Part shown: positions 44,272 to 54,222 of the stretch, piece by piece
Layout of the letters: each line of letters opens with the position of its first letter
Position numbering within the stretch: position 1 is the first letter of the stretch
Source of the DNA: an uncultured Butyricimonas sp.
GTDB taxonomy: Bacteria; Bacteroidota; Bacteroidia; Bacteroidales; Marinifilaceae
Direction: 5' to 3'
Assembly (NCBI GenBank): GCA_944321845.1
Contig: CALUMT010000004.1
Coordinates: 1-64,000, forward strand
Length of the DNA: 64,000 bases
Program-made: the position numbers and the translations under genes
The notes under the pieces: generated by a model
Database searches by the model: none
Seen by the model: the letters and a program-made list of their open reading frames with translations, nothing else
What the model was told of the DNA's origin: nothing

Positions 44272-45060
44272 ATGAGCGGCGGATTATATTCAACAGAAAA
44301 ACGAGATTTCGATCTGACTCTAGATCTAAAAAAAATAAAACCATACGGAGATACGATGAATGATGGTAAAACACAGCTAAGTTTTACCCTCCCCGTACCC
44401 GCAGGAGAAGAAGCCATTGAAGCAGCAAAACAACTTATGAAAAAAATGGGCTTCGAGAATCCTCTTGTCGTATATCATAAAGAACTAACTGAAGGATATA
44501 CTTTTTTCAATTGCTACGGAAGTTGTACTCACACGGTTGATTACACGAGTATCCACGTACCAAAAGTTGAAGGGACAAAATGGGATATGAAAGAAACCGA
44601 TGATTTCATCCGTGAAAACATCGGACGCCCTCTTATCGTAGTTGGTGCCAGCACGGGAACAGACGCCCACACGGTAGGGATCGACGCCATCATGAACATG
44701 AAAGGTTTTGCCGGTCACTACGGATTGGAACGCTATGATATGATTGACGCACATAACTTAGGTAGCCAGGTGCCCAATGAAGAATTCATCGCAAAAGCAA
44801 TCGAACTAAAAGCCGATGCATTACTGGTATCTCAAACTGTAACCCAAAAAGACGTACATATCAAAAACATGATAGAACTGGTCGAAATGCTTGAAGCAGA
44901 AGGATTACGGGATAAAGTCATTTTAGCATGCGGAGGGCCTCGCATCAGCCATGAATTAGCAAAAGAATTAGGATATGATGCTGGCTTTGGAATGAATACT
45001 TATGCGGATGATGTGGCCTCATTCATTGCACAAGAGTTTGTAAGAAGAAAAAATAAATAA
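44272..45060 (+). CDS. kamE: Lysine 5,6-aminomutase beta subunit
   Basis: This 262-residue subunit binds cobalamin and carries the PLP Lys. The base-off cobalamin motif DAHTVG gives Asp131, His133 and Gly136, and Lys144 in MNMKGFAG is at the position of the PLP Lys, both matching the characterised enzyme (His133 and Lys144). The Rossmann part ends near DALLVSQTVTQ. It is 18 bases upstream of the CoA-transferase beta gene. Confidence 0.97.
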   Translation: MSGGLYSTEKRDFDLTLDLKKIKPYGDTMNDGKTQLSFTLPVPAGEEAIEAAKQLMKKMGFENPLVVYHKELTEGYTFFNCYGSCTHTVDYTSIHVPKVEGTKWDMKETDDFIRENIGRPLIVVGASTGTDAHTVGIDAIMNMKGFAGHYGLERYDMIDAHNLGSQVPNEEFIAKAIELKADALLVSQTVTQKDVHIKNMIELVEMLEAEGLRDKVILACGGPRISHELAKELGYDAGFGMNTYADDVASFIAQEFVRRKNK

Positions 45061-45078
45061 TCTAAAATCTAAACGGTT

Positions 45079-45738
45079 ATGGATAAAGAGCAAATCAGAG
45101 AAGTGATCGCCAAACGGGTGGCACTAGAACTCAAGGACGGAGATGTCGTAAATTTAGGTATAGGACTGCCGACGATGGTCCCCAATTATCTGAAAAAAGA
45201 TGTACATGTCATTCTGCAATCAGAGAATGGCTTGCTCGGGATGGGACCGAAACCCGCAGAAGGCCAAGAAAATCCTGAATTAACAGATGCCGGTGGTGGT
45301 TTCATCACTGCCATAGAGGGAGCTTGCAGCTTCGATAGCGCAACCTCTTTTGGTATCATTCGGGGTGGCCACGTGGATGTTACTATCCTGGGGGCTTTAC
45401 AGGTAGATGAAAAAGGGAACCTGGCCAACTGGATTATCCCGGGTAAAAAAGCTCCAGGCATGGGAGGAGCAATGGATCTTCTAGTCGGTGCTAAAAAAGT
45501 AATCCTTGCCATGGAACATACAGCCAAAGGCAATCACAAGATACTTAAACAATGCACATTACCATTAACCGCAGCCGGACAAGTAAACATGATCGTAACG
45601 GAAATGGGTGTTATGGAGATTACTCCAAAAGGAATTGTTTTACGTGAGATCCATCCGGAATTTACCGTGGAACAAGTACAAGCTGCCACAGAAGCACAAC
45701 TGATTATTGCTGAAGACTTAAAACCCATGCAGCAATAA
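45079..45738 (+). CDS. Butyryl-CoA:acetoacetate CoA-transferase, beta subunit
   Basis: This 219-residue AtoA-type subunit carries the catalytic Glu in SENGLLGMGP (about residues 49-58). GLPTMVPNYL and GGGFITAIEGA are other family blocks. It completes the CoA-transferase whose alpha subunit opens the operon. The enzyme would join two pathway ends: butyryl-CoA from Bcd and acetoacetate from Kce. Confidence 0.9.
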   Translation: MDKEQIREVIAKRVALELKDGDVVNLGIGLPTMVPNYLKKDVHVILQSENGLLGMGPKPAEGQENPELTDAGGGFITAIEGACSFDSATSFGIIRGGHVDVTILGALQVDEKGNLANWIIPGKKAPGMGGAMDLLVGAKKVILAMEHTAKGNHKILKQCTLPLTAAGQVNMIVTEMGVMEITPKGIVLREIHPEFTVEQVQAATEAQLIIAEDLKPMQQ

Positions 45739-45784
45739 TGAAAATGAAGCAACAAATTTGAATTATTAAAACTAAAATCATAAC

Positions 45785-46924
45785 ATGGATTTTTCGTTAA
45801 GCAAGCAACAAGAATTATTTCTGCAAATGATCAGAGAATTTGCAGAAAAAGAGGTAAAACCTCTTGCGGCCGAAGTGGACGAATCTGAAAGATTTCCAAT
45901 GGAAACCGTAGAAAAAATGGCAAAACTCGGTATTATGGGAATTCCATTCCCGACAGAATTGGGCGGAGCAGGCGGTAATAACCAGCTATACACAATGGCC
46001 GTGGAAGAATTGTCCAGAGCCTGCGCAACAACGGGAGTTATTGTTTCCGCACACACCTCTCTTTGCTGCGCTCCTATCATGGAACATGGAACAAACGAAC
46101 AACGGGCTAAATATCTCCCGAAATTATGTTCTGGCGAATGGATCGGTGCATTTGGTTTAACGGAACCGAATGCAGGAACGGATGCTTCTGCCCAACAAAC
46201 AATGGCAGTAAAAGAAGGAGACCATTATGTGCTGAATGGTACTAAAATATTCATCACCAATGCAGCTTATGCCCATGTTTACATCATCATGGCCATGACC
46301 GATAAATCCAAAGGGACAAAAGGAATTTCTGCTTTTATCGTAGAAAGAGACTTCCCGGGATTTTCCATTGGCAAAAAAGAGAAGAAAATGGGTATCCGCG
46401 GTTCTGCAACTTGTGAATTAATCATGGAAAACTGTATTGTTCCTGCCGAGAACCTCTTAGGACAAGAAGGCAAAGGATTCAGCATCGCCATGAAAACTTT
46501 GGATGGAGGACGTATCGGTATAGCATCACAAGCCCTAGGAATTGCACAAGGAGCCATGGACGAAACAGTGAAATACGTAAAAGAACGTAAGCAATTCGGA
46601 AAAGCCATCGGTCAATTCCAAAATACACAATTCCAATTGGCCGACCTGCAAACCAAAATAGAAGCTGCCCGTTTACTGGTTAGAAAAGCTGCATACAAGA
46701 AAGATATGAAACTCCCTTATTCTGCAGATGCTGCAATGGCAAAACTATTTGCTGCTGAAACAGCCATGGAAATGACAACAAAGGCAGTTCAATTCCACGG
46801 AGGTTACGGATATACACGTGAATATCCAGTAGAAAGAATGATGAGAGATGCCAAAATCACGGAGATCTATGAAGGAACTTCCGAGGTACAGAGAATGGTA
46901 ATCGCGGCTAATTTATTAAAGTAA
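45785..46924 (+). CDS. bcd: Butyryl-CoA dehydrogenase
   Basis: Bcd reduces crotonyl-CoA to butyryl-CoA. The 379-residue length is that of short-chain acyl-CoA dehydrogenases. AFGLTEPNAGTDASAQQ is the FAD block, and the catalytic Glu is in TEIYEGTSEVQR (about 367). It lies 12 bases before etfB, forming the reductive end of the pathway. It is only about two thirds the length of the enzyme at 30740. Confidence 0.95.
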   Translation: MDFSLSKQQELFLQMIREFAEKEVKPLAAEVDESERFPMETVEKMAKLGIMGIPFPTELGGAGGNNQLYTMAVEELSRACATTGVIVSAHTSLCCAPIMEHGTNEQRAKYLPKLCSGEWIGAFGLTEPNAGTDASAQQTMAVKEGDHYVLNGTKIFITNAAYAHVYIIMAMTDKSKGTKGISAFIVERDFPGFSIGKKEKKMGIRGSATCELIMENCIVPAENLLGQEGKGFSIAMKTLDGGRIGIASQALGIAQGAMDETVKYVKERKQFGKAIGQFQNTQFQLADLQTKIEAARLLVRKAAYKKDMKLPYSADAAMAKLFAAETAMEMTTKAVQFHGGYGYTREYPVERMMRDAKITEIYEGTSEVQRMVIAANLLK

Positions 46925-46936
46925 AAAACATTAAAC

Positions 46937-47719
46937 ATGAAGATAGTTGTTTGTATTAAACAAGTTCCGGACACCACAGAAATCAAATTAGATCCAGTAA
47001 CAGGAACCCTAATCAGAGATGGCGTCCCCAGTATCATGAACCCGGATGATAAAGGAGGACTCGAATTTGCTCTTCAATTAAAAGATAAATATGGAGCCCA
47101 TGTGACAGTGATTACGATGGGACCTCCCCAAGCAGAAGCAATTCTTCGGGAAGCCTATGCCATGGGAGTTGATCGGGCAATCTTACTTAGCGATCGTAAA
47201 TTTGCTGGAGCGGATACACTGGCAACCTCCAATACCATTGCCGGAGCTTTACGTTCCCTGGAATACGATTTAATTATCACCGGACGCCAGGCCATTGATG
47301 GAGATACTGCACAAGTAGGTCCCCAGATTGCAGAACATCTTGATTTACCTCAAGTAACTTACGTGGAAGACTTAAGTTTCGATGGCAATAAAACATTCTC
47401 TGTAAAAAAATCTACAGAAGAAGGCTATCAAATCGTAGAAGTGGAAGCTCCCTGCGTATTAACAGCATTAGCTTCTGGTGTAAAACCTCGATACATGTCC
47501 GTGCGAGGCATTGTTGAAGCCTACAATAAAGAAATAGAAAACTGGAATTTCAGTAATATTTCCGTAGACGAGAAGAAATTAGGCTTAAACGGTTCTCCTA
47601 CCCGTGTATTCAAATCCTTCACGAAAGGTGTAAAAGCAGCAGGCCAGGTATATGAAGTAGAACCCAATGAAGCCGTTGATATTATCATCAACAAGTTAAA
47701 AGAGAAATTTATCATTTAA
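46937..47719 (+). CDS. etfB: Electron transfer flavoprotein beta subunit, set 2
   Basis: This 260-residue EtfB starts KIVVCIKQVPDT and has GADTLATSNTIAGALR and TGRQAIDGDTAQVGPQ. The set is placed directly after bcd, the order found in many butyrate producers in which Bcd-EtfAB couples crotonyl-CoA reduction to ferredoxin reduction. Such bifurcation is known for clostridial complexes; for this one it is inferred from context alone. Confidence 0.93.
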   Translation: MKIVVCIKQVPDTTEIKLDPVTGTLIRDGVPSIMNPDDKGGLEFALQLKDKYGAHVTVITMGPPQAEAILREAYAMGVDRAILLSDRKFAGADTLATSNTIAGALRSLEYDLIITGRQAIDGDTAQVGPQIAEHLDLPQVTYVEDLSFDGNKTFSVKKSTEEGYQIVEVEAPCVLTALASGVKPRYMSVRGIVEAYNKEIENWNFSNISVDEKKLGLNGSPTRVFKSFTKGVKAAGQVYEVEPNEAVDIIINKLKEKFII

Positions 47720-47726
47720 CGCAAGA

Positions 47727-48743
47727 ATGAATAACATGGACAAATCACAATACAAGAACGTCTTCGTCTTCATCGAACAAAGAGAAGGTGTCATCCAAAA
47801 CGTAGCCCTTGAATTATTAGGGAAGGCTAGAGAATTAGCCAACGCTTTGAATGAAAAAGTATATGCCATTTTATTAGGTCACAACTTAACGACCCAGGCA
47901 CAAGAATGCATCGCTTATGGAGCAGATACCGTGTTACGTGTTGATTCTCCGGAATTACAGACCTACACCACGGAACCATACGCACAAGCAGTCTATCAGA
48001 TTATCACGACATACAAACCTAGCATTGTATTGATCGGAGCAACAACCATTGGGCGAGATTTAGGCCCCCGTCTATCTGCTCGGATAGAAACTGGTCTAAC
48101 CGCCGATTGTACTGGTCTTGAAATCTCGGAAGAAAAAGAGCTATTAATGACCCGCCCGGCATTCGGAGGAAATTTAATGGCCACGATCGTTTGCAAAGAA
48201 CATCGTCCCCAAATGTCTACCGTACGTCCTGGAGTTATGCGCATGGGACACAGAGATACTAACCGGCAGGGTAACATTGAAGATGTCACGATTAACTTTG
48301 ATAAATCCAAGTTTAAGGTTCGTGTCGTGAAAACGGTCAAAGAAAAGAAAGACATGATTGATATCACGGAAGCCAATATTCTTGTTTCTGGAGGTCGTGG
48401 TGTTGGTAATGCAGAAGGATTTGACATGCTTAGGGCCATGGCAAAAACAATTAATGCTGAAGTATCTGCATCCAGAGCCATGGTTGATGCCGGAGTATTA
48501 GCTCATGAACGCCAGGTTGGGCAAACAGGAAAAACTGTACGCCCGGATGTTTACTTCGCCATGGGTATTTCAGGAGCCATCCAGCACTTAGCGGGAATGG
48601 AAGAATCCGAATACATCATTGCAGTCAATAAAGATAAATATGCCCCTATTTTCAATGTGGCAGACCTTGGTATCGTAGGTGATGTACGAAAGATCGTGCC
48701 GCTGCTTACTGAGAAATTAGCTGCCATTAAACACCAGAAATAA
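47727..48743 (+). CDS. etfA: Electron transfer flavoprotein alpha subunit, set 2
   Basis: This 338-residue EtfA is the last gene of the lysine operon. FAD-binding blocks VYFAMGISGAIQHLAGMEE (about 275-293) and VGQTGKTVRPD are present. The Met at codon 4 is an alternative start. It is seven bases from etfB and followed by a terminator at 48764-48794. Confidence 0.93.
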   Translation: MNNMDKSQYKNVFVFIEQREGVIQNVALELLGKARELANALNEKVYAILLGHNLTTQAQECIAYGADTVLRVDSPELQTYTTEPYAQAVYQIITTYKPSIVLIGATTIGRDLGPRLSARIETGLTADCTGLEISEEKELLMTRPAFGGNLMATIVCKEHRPQMSTVRPGVMRMGHRDTNRQGNIEDVTINFDKSKFKVRVVKTVKEKKDMIDITEANILVSGGRGVGNAEGFDMLRAMAKTINAEVSASRAMVDAGVLAHERQVGQTGKTVRPDVYFAMGISGAIQHLAGMEESEYIIAVNKDKYAPIFNVADLGIVGDVRKIVPLLTEKLAAIKHQK

Positions 48744-48763
48744 ATATATTAAAACATCCGATG

Positions 48764-48794
48764 AAAGGCATCCTTGTCAAGGATGCCTTTTTTT
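48764..48794 (+). terminator. Terminator of the lysine fermentation operon
   Basis: AAAGGCATCCTT (48764-48775) and AAGGATGCCTTT (48779-48790) form a 12-bp stem with a 3-base loop, then four further T. Confidence 0.92.
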
Positions 48795-48887
48795 ATACAC
48801 AATTCGACATGGGAGGTGGTATACTTTTTGTTGAAAATGTCACAAAAGGATAACAAATTTATGCTTATATTGTAACATATAGTCACA

Positions 48888-48895
48888 TATATTTG
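48888..48895 (+). promoter_or_regulatory. -7 box of the glycogen operon
   Basis: TATATTTG is a full -7 match 34 bases before the branching enzyme start. No TTTG at 19-21 bp. Confidence 0.5.
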
Positions 48896-48929
48896 GTATC
48901 TGCTAAATGCTCAATGAAGAATATTTTTT

Positions 48930-50915
48930 ATGAGATTAAATTTAATTGAAAACGACTGGATGTTACGACCTTATGCTAACATCATTATCGACCGGCATAA
49001 AAAGATTCTAAATGCCGAAAGAACTTTCTTGAGCGACTCACACAAACGACTTGCAGATGCTTGCAATTCCCACCTGTACTATGGTCTACATCATACAGAT
49101 CAAGGATGGGTCCTAAGAGAATGGGCTCCTCACGCAACAGCCATGTACCTTATCGGAGAATTTAATGATTGGGAAAAACTCCCTTCCTACGCTTTCCATC
49201 AGGTAAATGACGAAACATGGGAAATCATATTAGCAGAAAATATATTACAACATGGAACTCTTTATCGATTACTGGTAGAATGGGAGGGTGGATGTGGAGA
49301 ACGTTTGCCTTCGCATGGAAAAAGGATGGTACAGGACAAATATACAAATGTATTCAGCGCACAAGTATGGGAGCCACAAAATCCCTACCACATGCAGAAT
49401 AAACGTCCACAAAACATGGAAGCTCCTCTTATATATGAAGCACATATAGGAATGTCCTCTGAACATAGAAGAGTAACCACGTTTACCGAGTTTAAACTAT
49501 ATGTCCTGCCTCGTATTGTAGATCTCGGATATAATACCATCCAATTAATGGGACTCCAGGAGCACCCCTATTACGGTTCTTTTGGCTATCAAGTAGCAAA
49601 CTTTTTTGCGGTAAGTTCCAGATTCGGGACTCCGGACGAATTGAAAGCATTGATTGACATGGCGCACGGGATGGGACTACGGGTCATTATGGATATTGTC
49701 CATTCCCATGCCGTGAGCAATGAGCAGGAAGGCTTAGGACTATTCGATGGAACCTCGGATCTATACTTCTATCCTGGAGAACGAGGATTTCATCCTTTAT
49801 GGAAATCCCGTTGCTTTGATTACGGGAAACCACAAGTCATAAATTTCCTACTATCCAATTGTAAATATTGGTTAGAAGAATTTTTACTTGACGGATTCCG
49901 ATTTGATGGCATTACAAGCATGCTATACTTTAACCATGGGATAAATCAGGACTTCACGGATTATAACATGTACTACGATGGAAATGAAGACGAAAATGCG
50001 ATTAACTATTTGGCCTTGGCCAATCGTTTAGTCCATGAATTATACCCTTCTGCCATTACGATAGCCGAAGACATGAGCGGAATGCCCGGTATCGCCTATC
50101 CCATCGAGGAGGGAGGTATGGGATTTGATTATAGAATGAGTATGGGAATTCCTGATTACTGGATCAAATTACTTAAGGAACGCAAAGACGAAGAATGGCA
50201 CATGGGAGACCTATTCTACGAATTAACCAACAAACGTGCAGAAGAACAAACTATCAGCTACGCGGAAAGCCATGACCAGGCATTAGTCGGAGACAAAACA
50301 ATATTCTTTCGTCTGGTTGATAAAGACATTTATAACCAAATGGGGGTTAACGTACAAAGTCTAACAATAGACAGAGGTATTGCTTTACACAAAATAATTC
50401 GTTTACTTACTTTAAGTACGGCAGCCAACGGATATCTTAATTTTATGGGCAATGAATGGGGACATCCAGAATGGATCGATTTTCCTCGAGAAGGCAATGG
50501 CTGGAGTTACGAACAAGCTCGCAGACAATGGAGCCTTGTGGATGATGAATCATTAAAATTCCATTACCTCAATGACTTTGACAGAGCAATGATTCATTTT
50601 GCCCGTAAATATCATATATTTGACCATCTTCCTCGGCAACTCGTCATTGACAACGAACGCCAGATTCTCATTTTCACCAGGGGAGATTTATTATTCGCAT
50701 TTAATTTTAACCCTCAGAAATCATTCGCCGATTACGAATTTGAAACTCTTCCCGGTAAATACTCGTTACTACTCGATTCTGATGCCACTGAATTCAATGG
50801 TTTCGGAAGAATTAATCCACAAATAGAATATTTTACTCATTACGCGACACCACAATCCGGAATATTAAGTTTATATTTACCTAACCGATGTGGTCTGGTA
50901 TTCCAACGAAACTAA
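48930..50915 (+). CDS. glgB: 1,4-alpha-glucan branching enzyme
   Basis: This 661-residue GH13 enzyme makes alpha-1,6 branches in glycogen. An N-terminal CBM48-like domain (WVLREWAPHATAMYLIGEFNDW) precedes the barrel. Catalytic blocks are DIVHSHAVSNE, GFRFDGITSM (nucleophile Asp), ITIAEDMSG (acid/base Glu) and YAESHDQALVG (third Asp). The pattern is of the eukaryote-like GH13_8 group, common in Bacteroidetes. It starts a five-gene glycogen operon. Confidence 0.93.
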   Translation: MRLNLIENDWMLRPYANIIIDRHKKILNAERTFLSDSHKRLADACNSHLYYGLHHTDQGWVLREWAPHATAMYLIGEFNDWEKLPSYAFHQVNDETWEIILAENILQHGTLYRLLVEWEGGCGERLPSHGKRMVQDKYTNVFSAQVWEPQNPYHMQNKRPQNMEAPLIYEAHIGMSSEHRRVTTFTEFKLYVLPRIVDLGYNTIQLMGLQEHPYYGSFGYQVANFFAVSSRFGTPDELKALIDMAHGMGLRVIMDIVHSHAVSNEQEGLGLFDGTSDLYFYPGERGFHPLWKSRCFDYGKPQVINFLLSNCKYWLEEFLLDGFRFDGITSMLYFNHGINQDFTDYNMYYDGNEDENAINYLALANRLVHELYPSAITIAEDMSGMPGIAYPIEEGGMGFDYRMSMGIPDYWIKLLKERKDEEWHMGDLFYELTNKRAEEQTISYAESHDQALVGDKTIFFRLVDKDIYNQMGVNVQSLTIDRGIALHKIIRLLTLSTAANGYLNFMGNEWGHPEWIDFPREGNGWSYEQARRQWSLVDDESLKFHYLNDFDRAMIHFARKYHIFDHLPRQLVIDNERQILIFTRGDLLFAFNFNPQKSFADYEFETLPGKYSLLLDSDATEFNGFGRINPQIEYFTHYATPQSGILSLYLPNRCGLVFQRN

Positions 50916-50939
50916 AATCAACTTATTAACATAAATCAT

Positions 50940-52889
50940 ATGGGATATTTAAAATTCGACAAAAACGAACTCGTAAACCTAGAATACTCTCTGCAACGTG
51001 AGATTCTTGCGACAAACAGAACAGGCGGTTACTGTTCAACAACCGTTGTTTGTTGTAATACGCGAAAATATCACGGATTATTAGTTGTACCTATTGAATC
51101 ATTCGGAGGAGAAAACCACGTACTACTTTCCTCTCTTGACGAGACTATCGTACAACACGGGCAAGTATTCAATCTCGGGATCCATAAATATCCCGGGATA
51201 TATGAACCCCGTGGACACAAATATATCACAGACTTATCATATGACCCATTATTCACTTTAAAATACCGTGTTGGAGGAGTTAAACTGAAAAAAGAGATTT
51301 TAATGGTTCACAATCAGGCTCAGGTCATGATTCGTTACACGCTAGAAGATGCACATTCAGAAACATTCCTCCGGTTAAAACCTTTTCTTGCTTATCGCAA
51401 TATACATGCTTTAAGCAAAGCAAATATGTTTGCAAATACAAAATACCGCCCCATAGAAAACGGTATAGCCTCCAATTTATATGCAGGCTTTCCCTCTCTA
51501 TATATGCAATTAAACAAGGAAAACGAATTTATCAGTTCCCCTGACTGGTATTATAATATCGAATACGAGGCAGAACAGAAACGAGGCTATGACTTCCAGG
51601 AAGACCTATTTGTCCCGGGATATTTTGAAGTACCGATCAAAAAAGGAGAAAGTATCATATTCTCTGCATCAACAGAAGAATGTAAACCCCAATCTTTCAA
51701 ACGGAGATTCAACCAGGAAGAAGACAAAAGAGAACCAAGAAATAATTTCGAACAATGCCTGAAATATTCTGCTACACAATTTATCGTTCACAAAGGTAAA
51801 GACACTGAAGTTGTTGCAGGATATCCATGGTTCAGCTGCTGGGGAAGAGATACCTTCATCGCTCTTCCAGGAATCACCTTAGCCGGCAACAAAGACATAA
51901 AAACTTGCGAAGAGGTCTTAAAAACGATGGAACACAGATTACATGACGGGCTCTTCCCCAATATTGGCAAAGAAGAACAAGCTGCTTATAATTCCATCGA
52001 TGCCCCTCTATGGTATTTTTGGACACTACAACAATACGAAAAAGCCAGTGGAGATAAACATATATGGAAAAACCATGGTTCTCAAATGAAACAAATCCTG
52101 AATCACTATCGGGAAGGAATTAATCCTGGAATATTTGTCAAAGATAATGGACTCGTATGGGGTGAAATACCTGGCAAAGCATTAACCTGGATGGATGCGA
52201 TTGTAGAAGGGGTTCCTGTCACACCAAGAGCGGGTTACGATGTCGAGATAAATGCCCTGTGGTACAATGCAATTTGCTATGCACTAGATTTAGCGGCGCA
52301 AGCAAAAGACGAATCGTTTATTACCGCATGGCAAGAATGGCCGAAACGTGTTCAGCAAGCATTCATTTCGACCTTCTGGCTACCGGAAGCGAGATACTTG
52401 GCAGATCATGTAAATAATGCAGGTTCGAACATTCAAGTTCGCCCCAACCAAATCTTTGCCTGTTCTCTCCCCTACTCACCCCTCAGTAACGACATGAAAG
52501 AAGGGGTATTGAATGTCATTACACGAGAGTTATTAACCCGCAAGGGATTACGGACATTATCTCCTAATGACGAACAATATAAAGGCCATTACGAGGGAGA
52601 CCAACCTACCCGGGATAGAGCTTATCACCAAGGAACGGTTTGGCCATGGCTAATTGGAGCATATATTGAAGCAAGTTTGAACCTTTATGGAAAACAATTC
52701 TTGCCCGTGGCAAAAGAATTACTGGCAGACTTTGAGGAAGACATCACAAATTATGGTCTATGCTCAATATCTGAAGTCTACGATGGTAACCCTCCTCATA
52801 CAGCAGGAGGCAGCATTTCACAGGCATGGAGTGTCGGTGAGATACTAAGAAGCTTAGAATTAGTTAACGCATTCGAGAAACAGCTATGA
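50940..52889 (+). CDS. Amylo-alpha-1,6-glucosidase (glycogen debranching enzyme)
   Basis: This 649-residue enzyme of the GH133/AGL type hydrolyses alpha-1,6 branch points. An N-terminal beta domain (NRTGGYCSTTVVCCNTRKYHG) precedes an (alpha/alpha)6 barrel with WFSCWGRDTFIALPG, WGEIPGKALTWMDA and TPRAGYDVEINALWYNA as conserved blocks. The stop overlaps the start of the GT4 gene by four bases (ATGA), which suggests translational coupling. No signal peptide, so it acts on stored glycogen. Confidence 0.92.
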   Translation: MGYLKFDKNELVNLEYSLQREILATNRTGGYCSTTVVCCNTRKYHGLLVVPIESFGGENHVLLSSLDETIVQHGQVFNLGIHKYPGIYEPRGHKYITDLSYDPLFTLKYRVGGVKLKKEILMVHNQAQVMIRYTLEDAHSETFLRLKPFLAYRNIHALSKANMFANTKYRPIENGIASNLYAGFPSLYMQLNKENEFISSPDWYYNIEYEAEQKRGYDFQEDLFVPGYFEVPIKKGESIIFSASTEECKPQSFKRRFNQEEDKREPRNNFEQCLKYSATQFIVHKGKDTEVVAGYPWFSCWGRDTFIALPGITLAGNKDIKTCEEVLKTMEHRLHDGLFPNIGKEEQAAYNSIDAPLWYFWTLQQYEKASGDKHIWKNHGSQMKQILNHYREGINPGIFVKDNGLVWGEIPGKALTWMDAIVEGVPVTPRAGYDVEINALWYNAICYALDLAAQAKDESFITAWQEWPKRVQQAFISTFWLPEARYLADHVNNAGSNIQVRPNQIFACSLPYSPLSNDMKEGVLNVITRELLTRKGLRTLSPNDEQYKGHYEGDQPTRDRAYHQGTVWPWLIGAYIEASLNLYGKQFLPVAKELLADFEEDITNYGLCSISEVYDGNPPHTAGGSISQAWSVGEILRSLELVNAFEKQL

Positions 52890-54178
52890 GTATACGTGTA
52901 TTAATGTTCGGTTGGGAATTTCCCCCTCATATCGCCGGAGGATTAGGAACGGCCTGCTATGGTTTGACCAAAGGGCTTGCCAATCACGATATACAGATAT
53001 TATTCGTGATGCCCAAAGCCGGTGGCGATGAAGATCAAAGTGCCGTGCGAATAATCAATGCCAGCGACGTTGAAATGTTGGAACACATACCCGGGCAAAA
53101 TATCCGATGGGAGAATGTAAATTTCATGGAAATTTCATCTAACCTGGTTCCATACATGACACCTGATGTATTCGAGAAAGCCGTACAAGAATCTATCTGC
53201 ACGAAAGAAAATACAGACAAGATCTCTTTCACGAACAAGTATCAATTCTCCGGTAAATACGGGACAAATCTTATGGAGGAAGTCGCCCGATACGCTATGA
53301 TTGCCGGAACGATTGCATCACAACAACAATTTGATATAATTCACGCGCATGATTGGTTAACCTACACGGCTGGAGTCGTGGCCAAACAAATATCCGGGAA
53401 ACCTTTGGTTATACACGTGCACGCTACTGAATTTGATCGTAGTGGAGAAAATGTAAATCAACAGGTATACGACATCGAACGTTTCGGAATGGAAAACGCA
53501 GACCGGGTGATTACGGTAAGTAATCTCACACGTAATATCGTAATTAACCGTTACGGCATTAATCCGGCTAAAGTCATCACCGTACATAATGCAGTTGATT
53601 TTCAACCAGGAAACTCCGGAAAGGAGGAACGGCCGCTGAAAGAAAAAATCGTTACTTTTTTAGGCAGAATCACTTATCAAAAAGGCCCGGAATATTTTAT
53701 TGAAGCGGCTTATAAAGTATTAAAAAAATACCCGAATGTCCGTTTCGTCATGGCTGGCAGCGGCGATATGCTCGGTAAATCCATTCGCCGAGTCGCACAA
53801 CTAAAGATGGCAACCCGCTTTCACTTCACCGGTTTCTTAAAAGGAGACGATGTACAGCGAATGTTCCGTTACAGTGATGTCTATGTGATGCCTTCCGTAT
53901 CGGAACCTTTCGGGATATCACCATTAGAGGCCATGCGCACGGGAGTTCCCTCTATCATTTCCAAACAATCTGGAGTCGCAGAAGTCTTAAAACACTCCAT
54001 TAAAGTGGATTATTGGGACGTAGACGCTCTCGCTGATGCCATTTACGCCTTACTCAGTTATCCCGCTTTGTCTAAAGTGGTCGGTGAGGCTGGACAAGAA
54101 GAAGTAAATAACTTAAAATGGGATAATGCAGCTATAAAAATCAAGCACATTTACGAGGAAGTAATTCATAATAATTAA
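52886..54178 (+). CDS. GT4/GT5-like glycosyltransferase, probable glycogen-related
   Basis: This 430-residue GT-B enzyme has the N-terminal block GWEFPPHIAGGLGTACYGL, which recalls glycogen synthases, and the C-terminal EPFGISPLEAM (E-x7-E, about 345-355). Its size is that of GT4. Since a GT3 synthase is also present in the operon (55485), this gene may have another glucan role, or be the alternative synthase. Its start overlaps the debranching gene. Nucleotide-sugar preference cannot be told. Confidence 0.85.
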   Translation: MSIRVLMFGWEFPPHIAGGLGTACYGLTKGLANHDIQILFVMPKAGGDEDQSAVRIINASDVEMLEHIPGQNIRWENVNFMEISSNLVPYMTPDVFEKAVQESICTKENTDKISFTNKYQFSGKYGTNLMEEVARYAMIAGTIASQQQFDIIHAHDWLTYTAGVVAKQISGKPLVIHVHATEFDRSGENVNQQVYDIERFGMENADRVITVSNLTRNIVINRYGINPAKVITVHNAVDFQPGNSGKEERPLKEKIVTFLGRITYQKGPEYFIEAAYKVLKKYPNVRFVMAGSGDMLGKSIRRVAQLKMATRFHFTGFLKGDDVQRMFRYSDVYVMPSVSEPFGISPLEAMRTGVPSIISKQSGVAEVLKHSIKVDYWDVDALADAIYALLSYPALSKVVGEAGQEEVNNLKWDNAAIKIKHIYEEVIHNN

Positions 54179-54222
54179 CCTGAAGCTCTAAAATACCAGG
54201 GTTTCGCAATCATCACATACGA

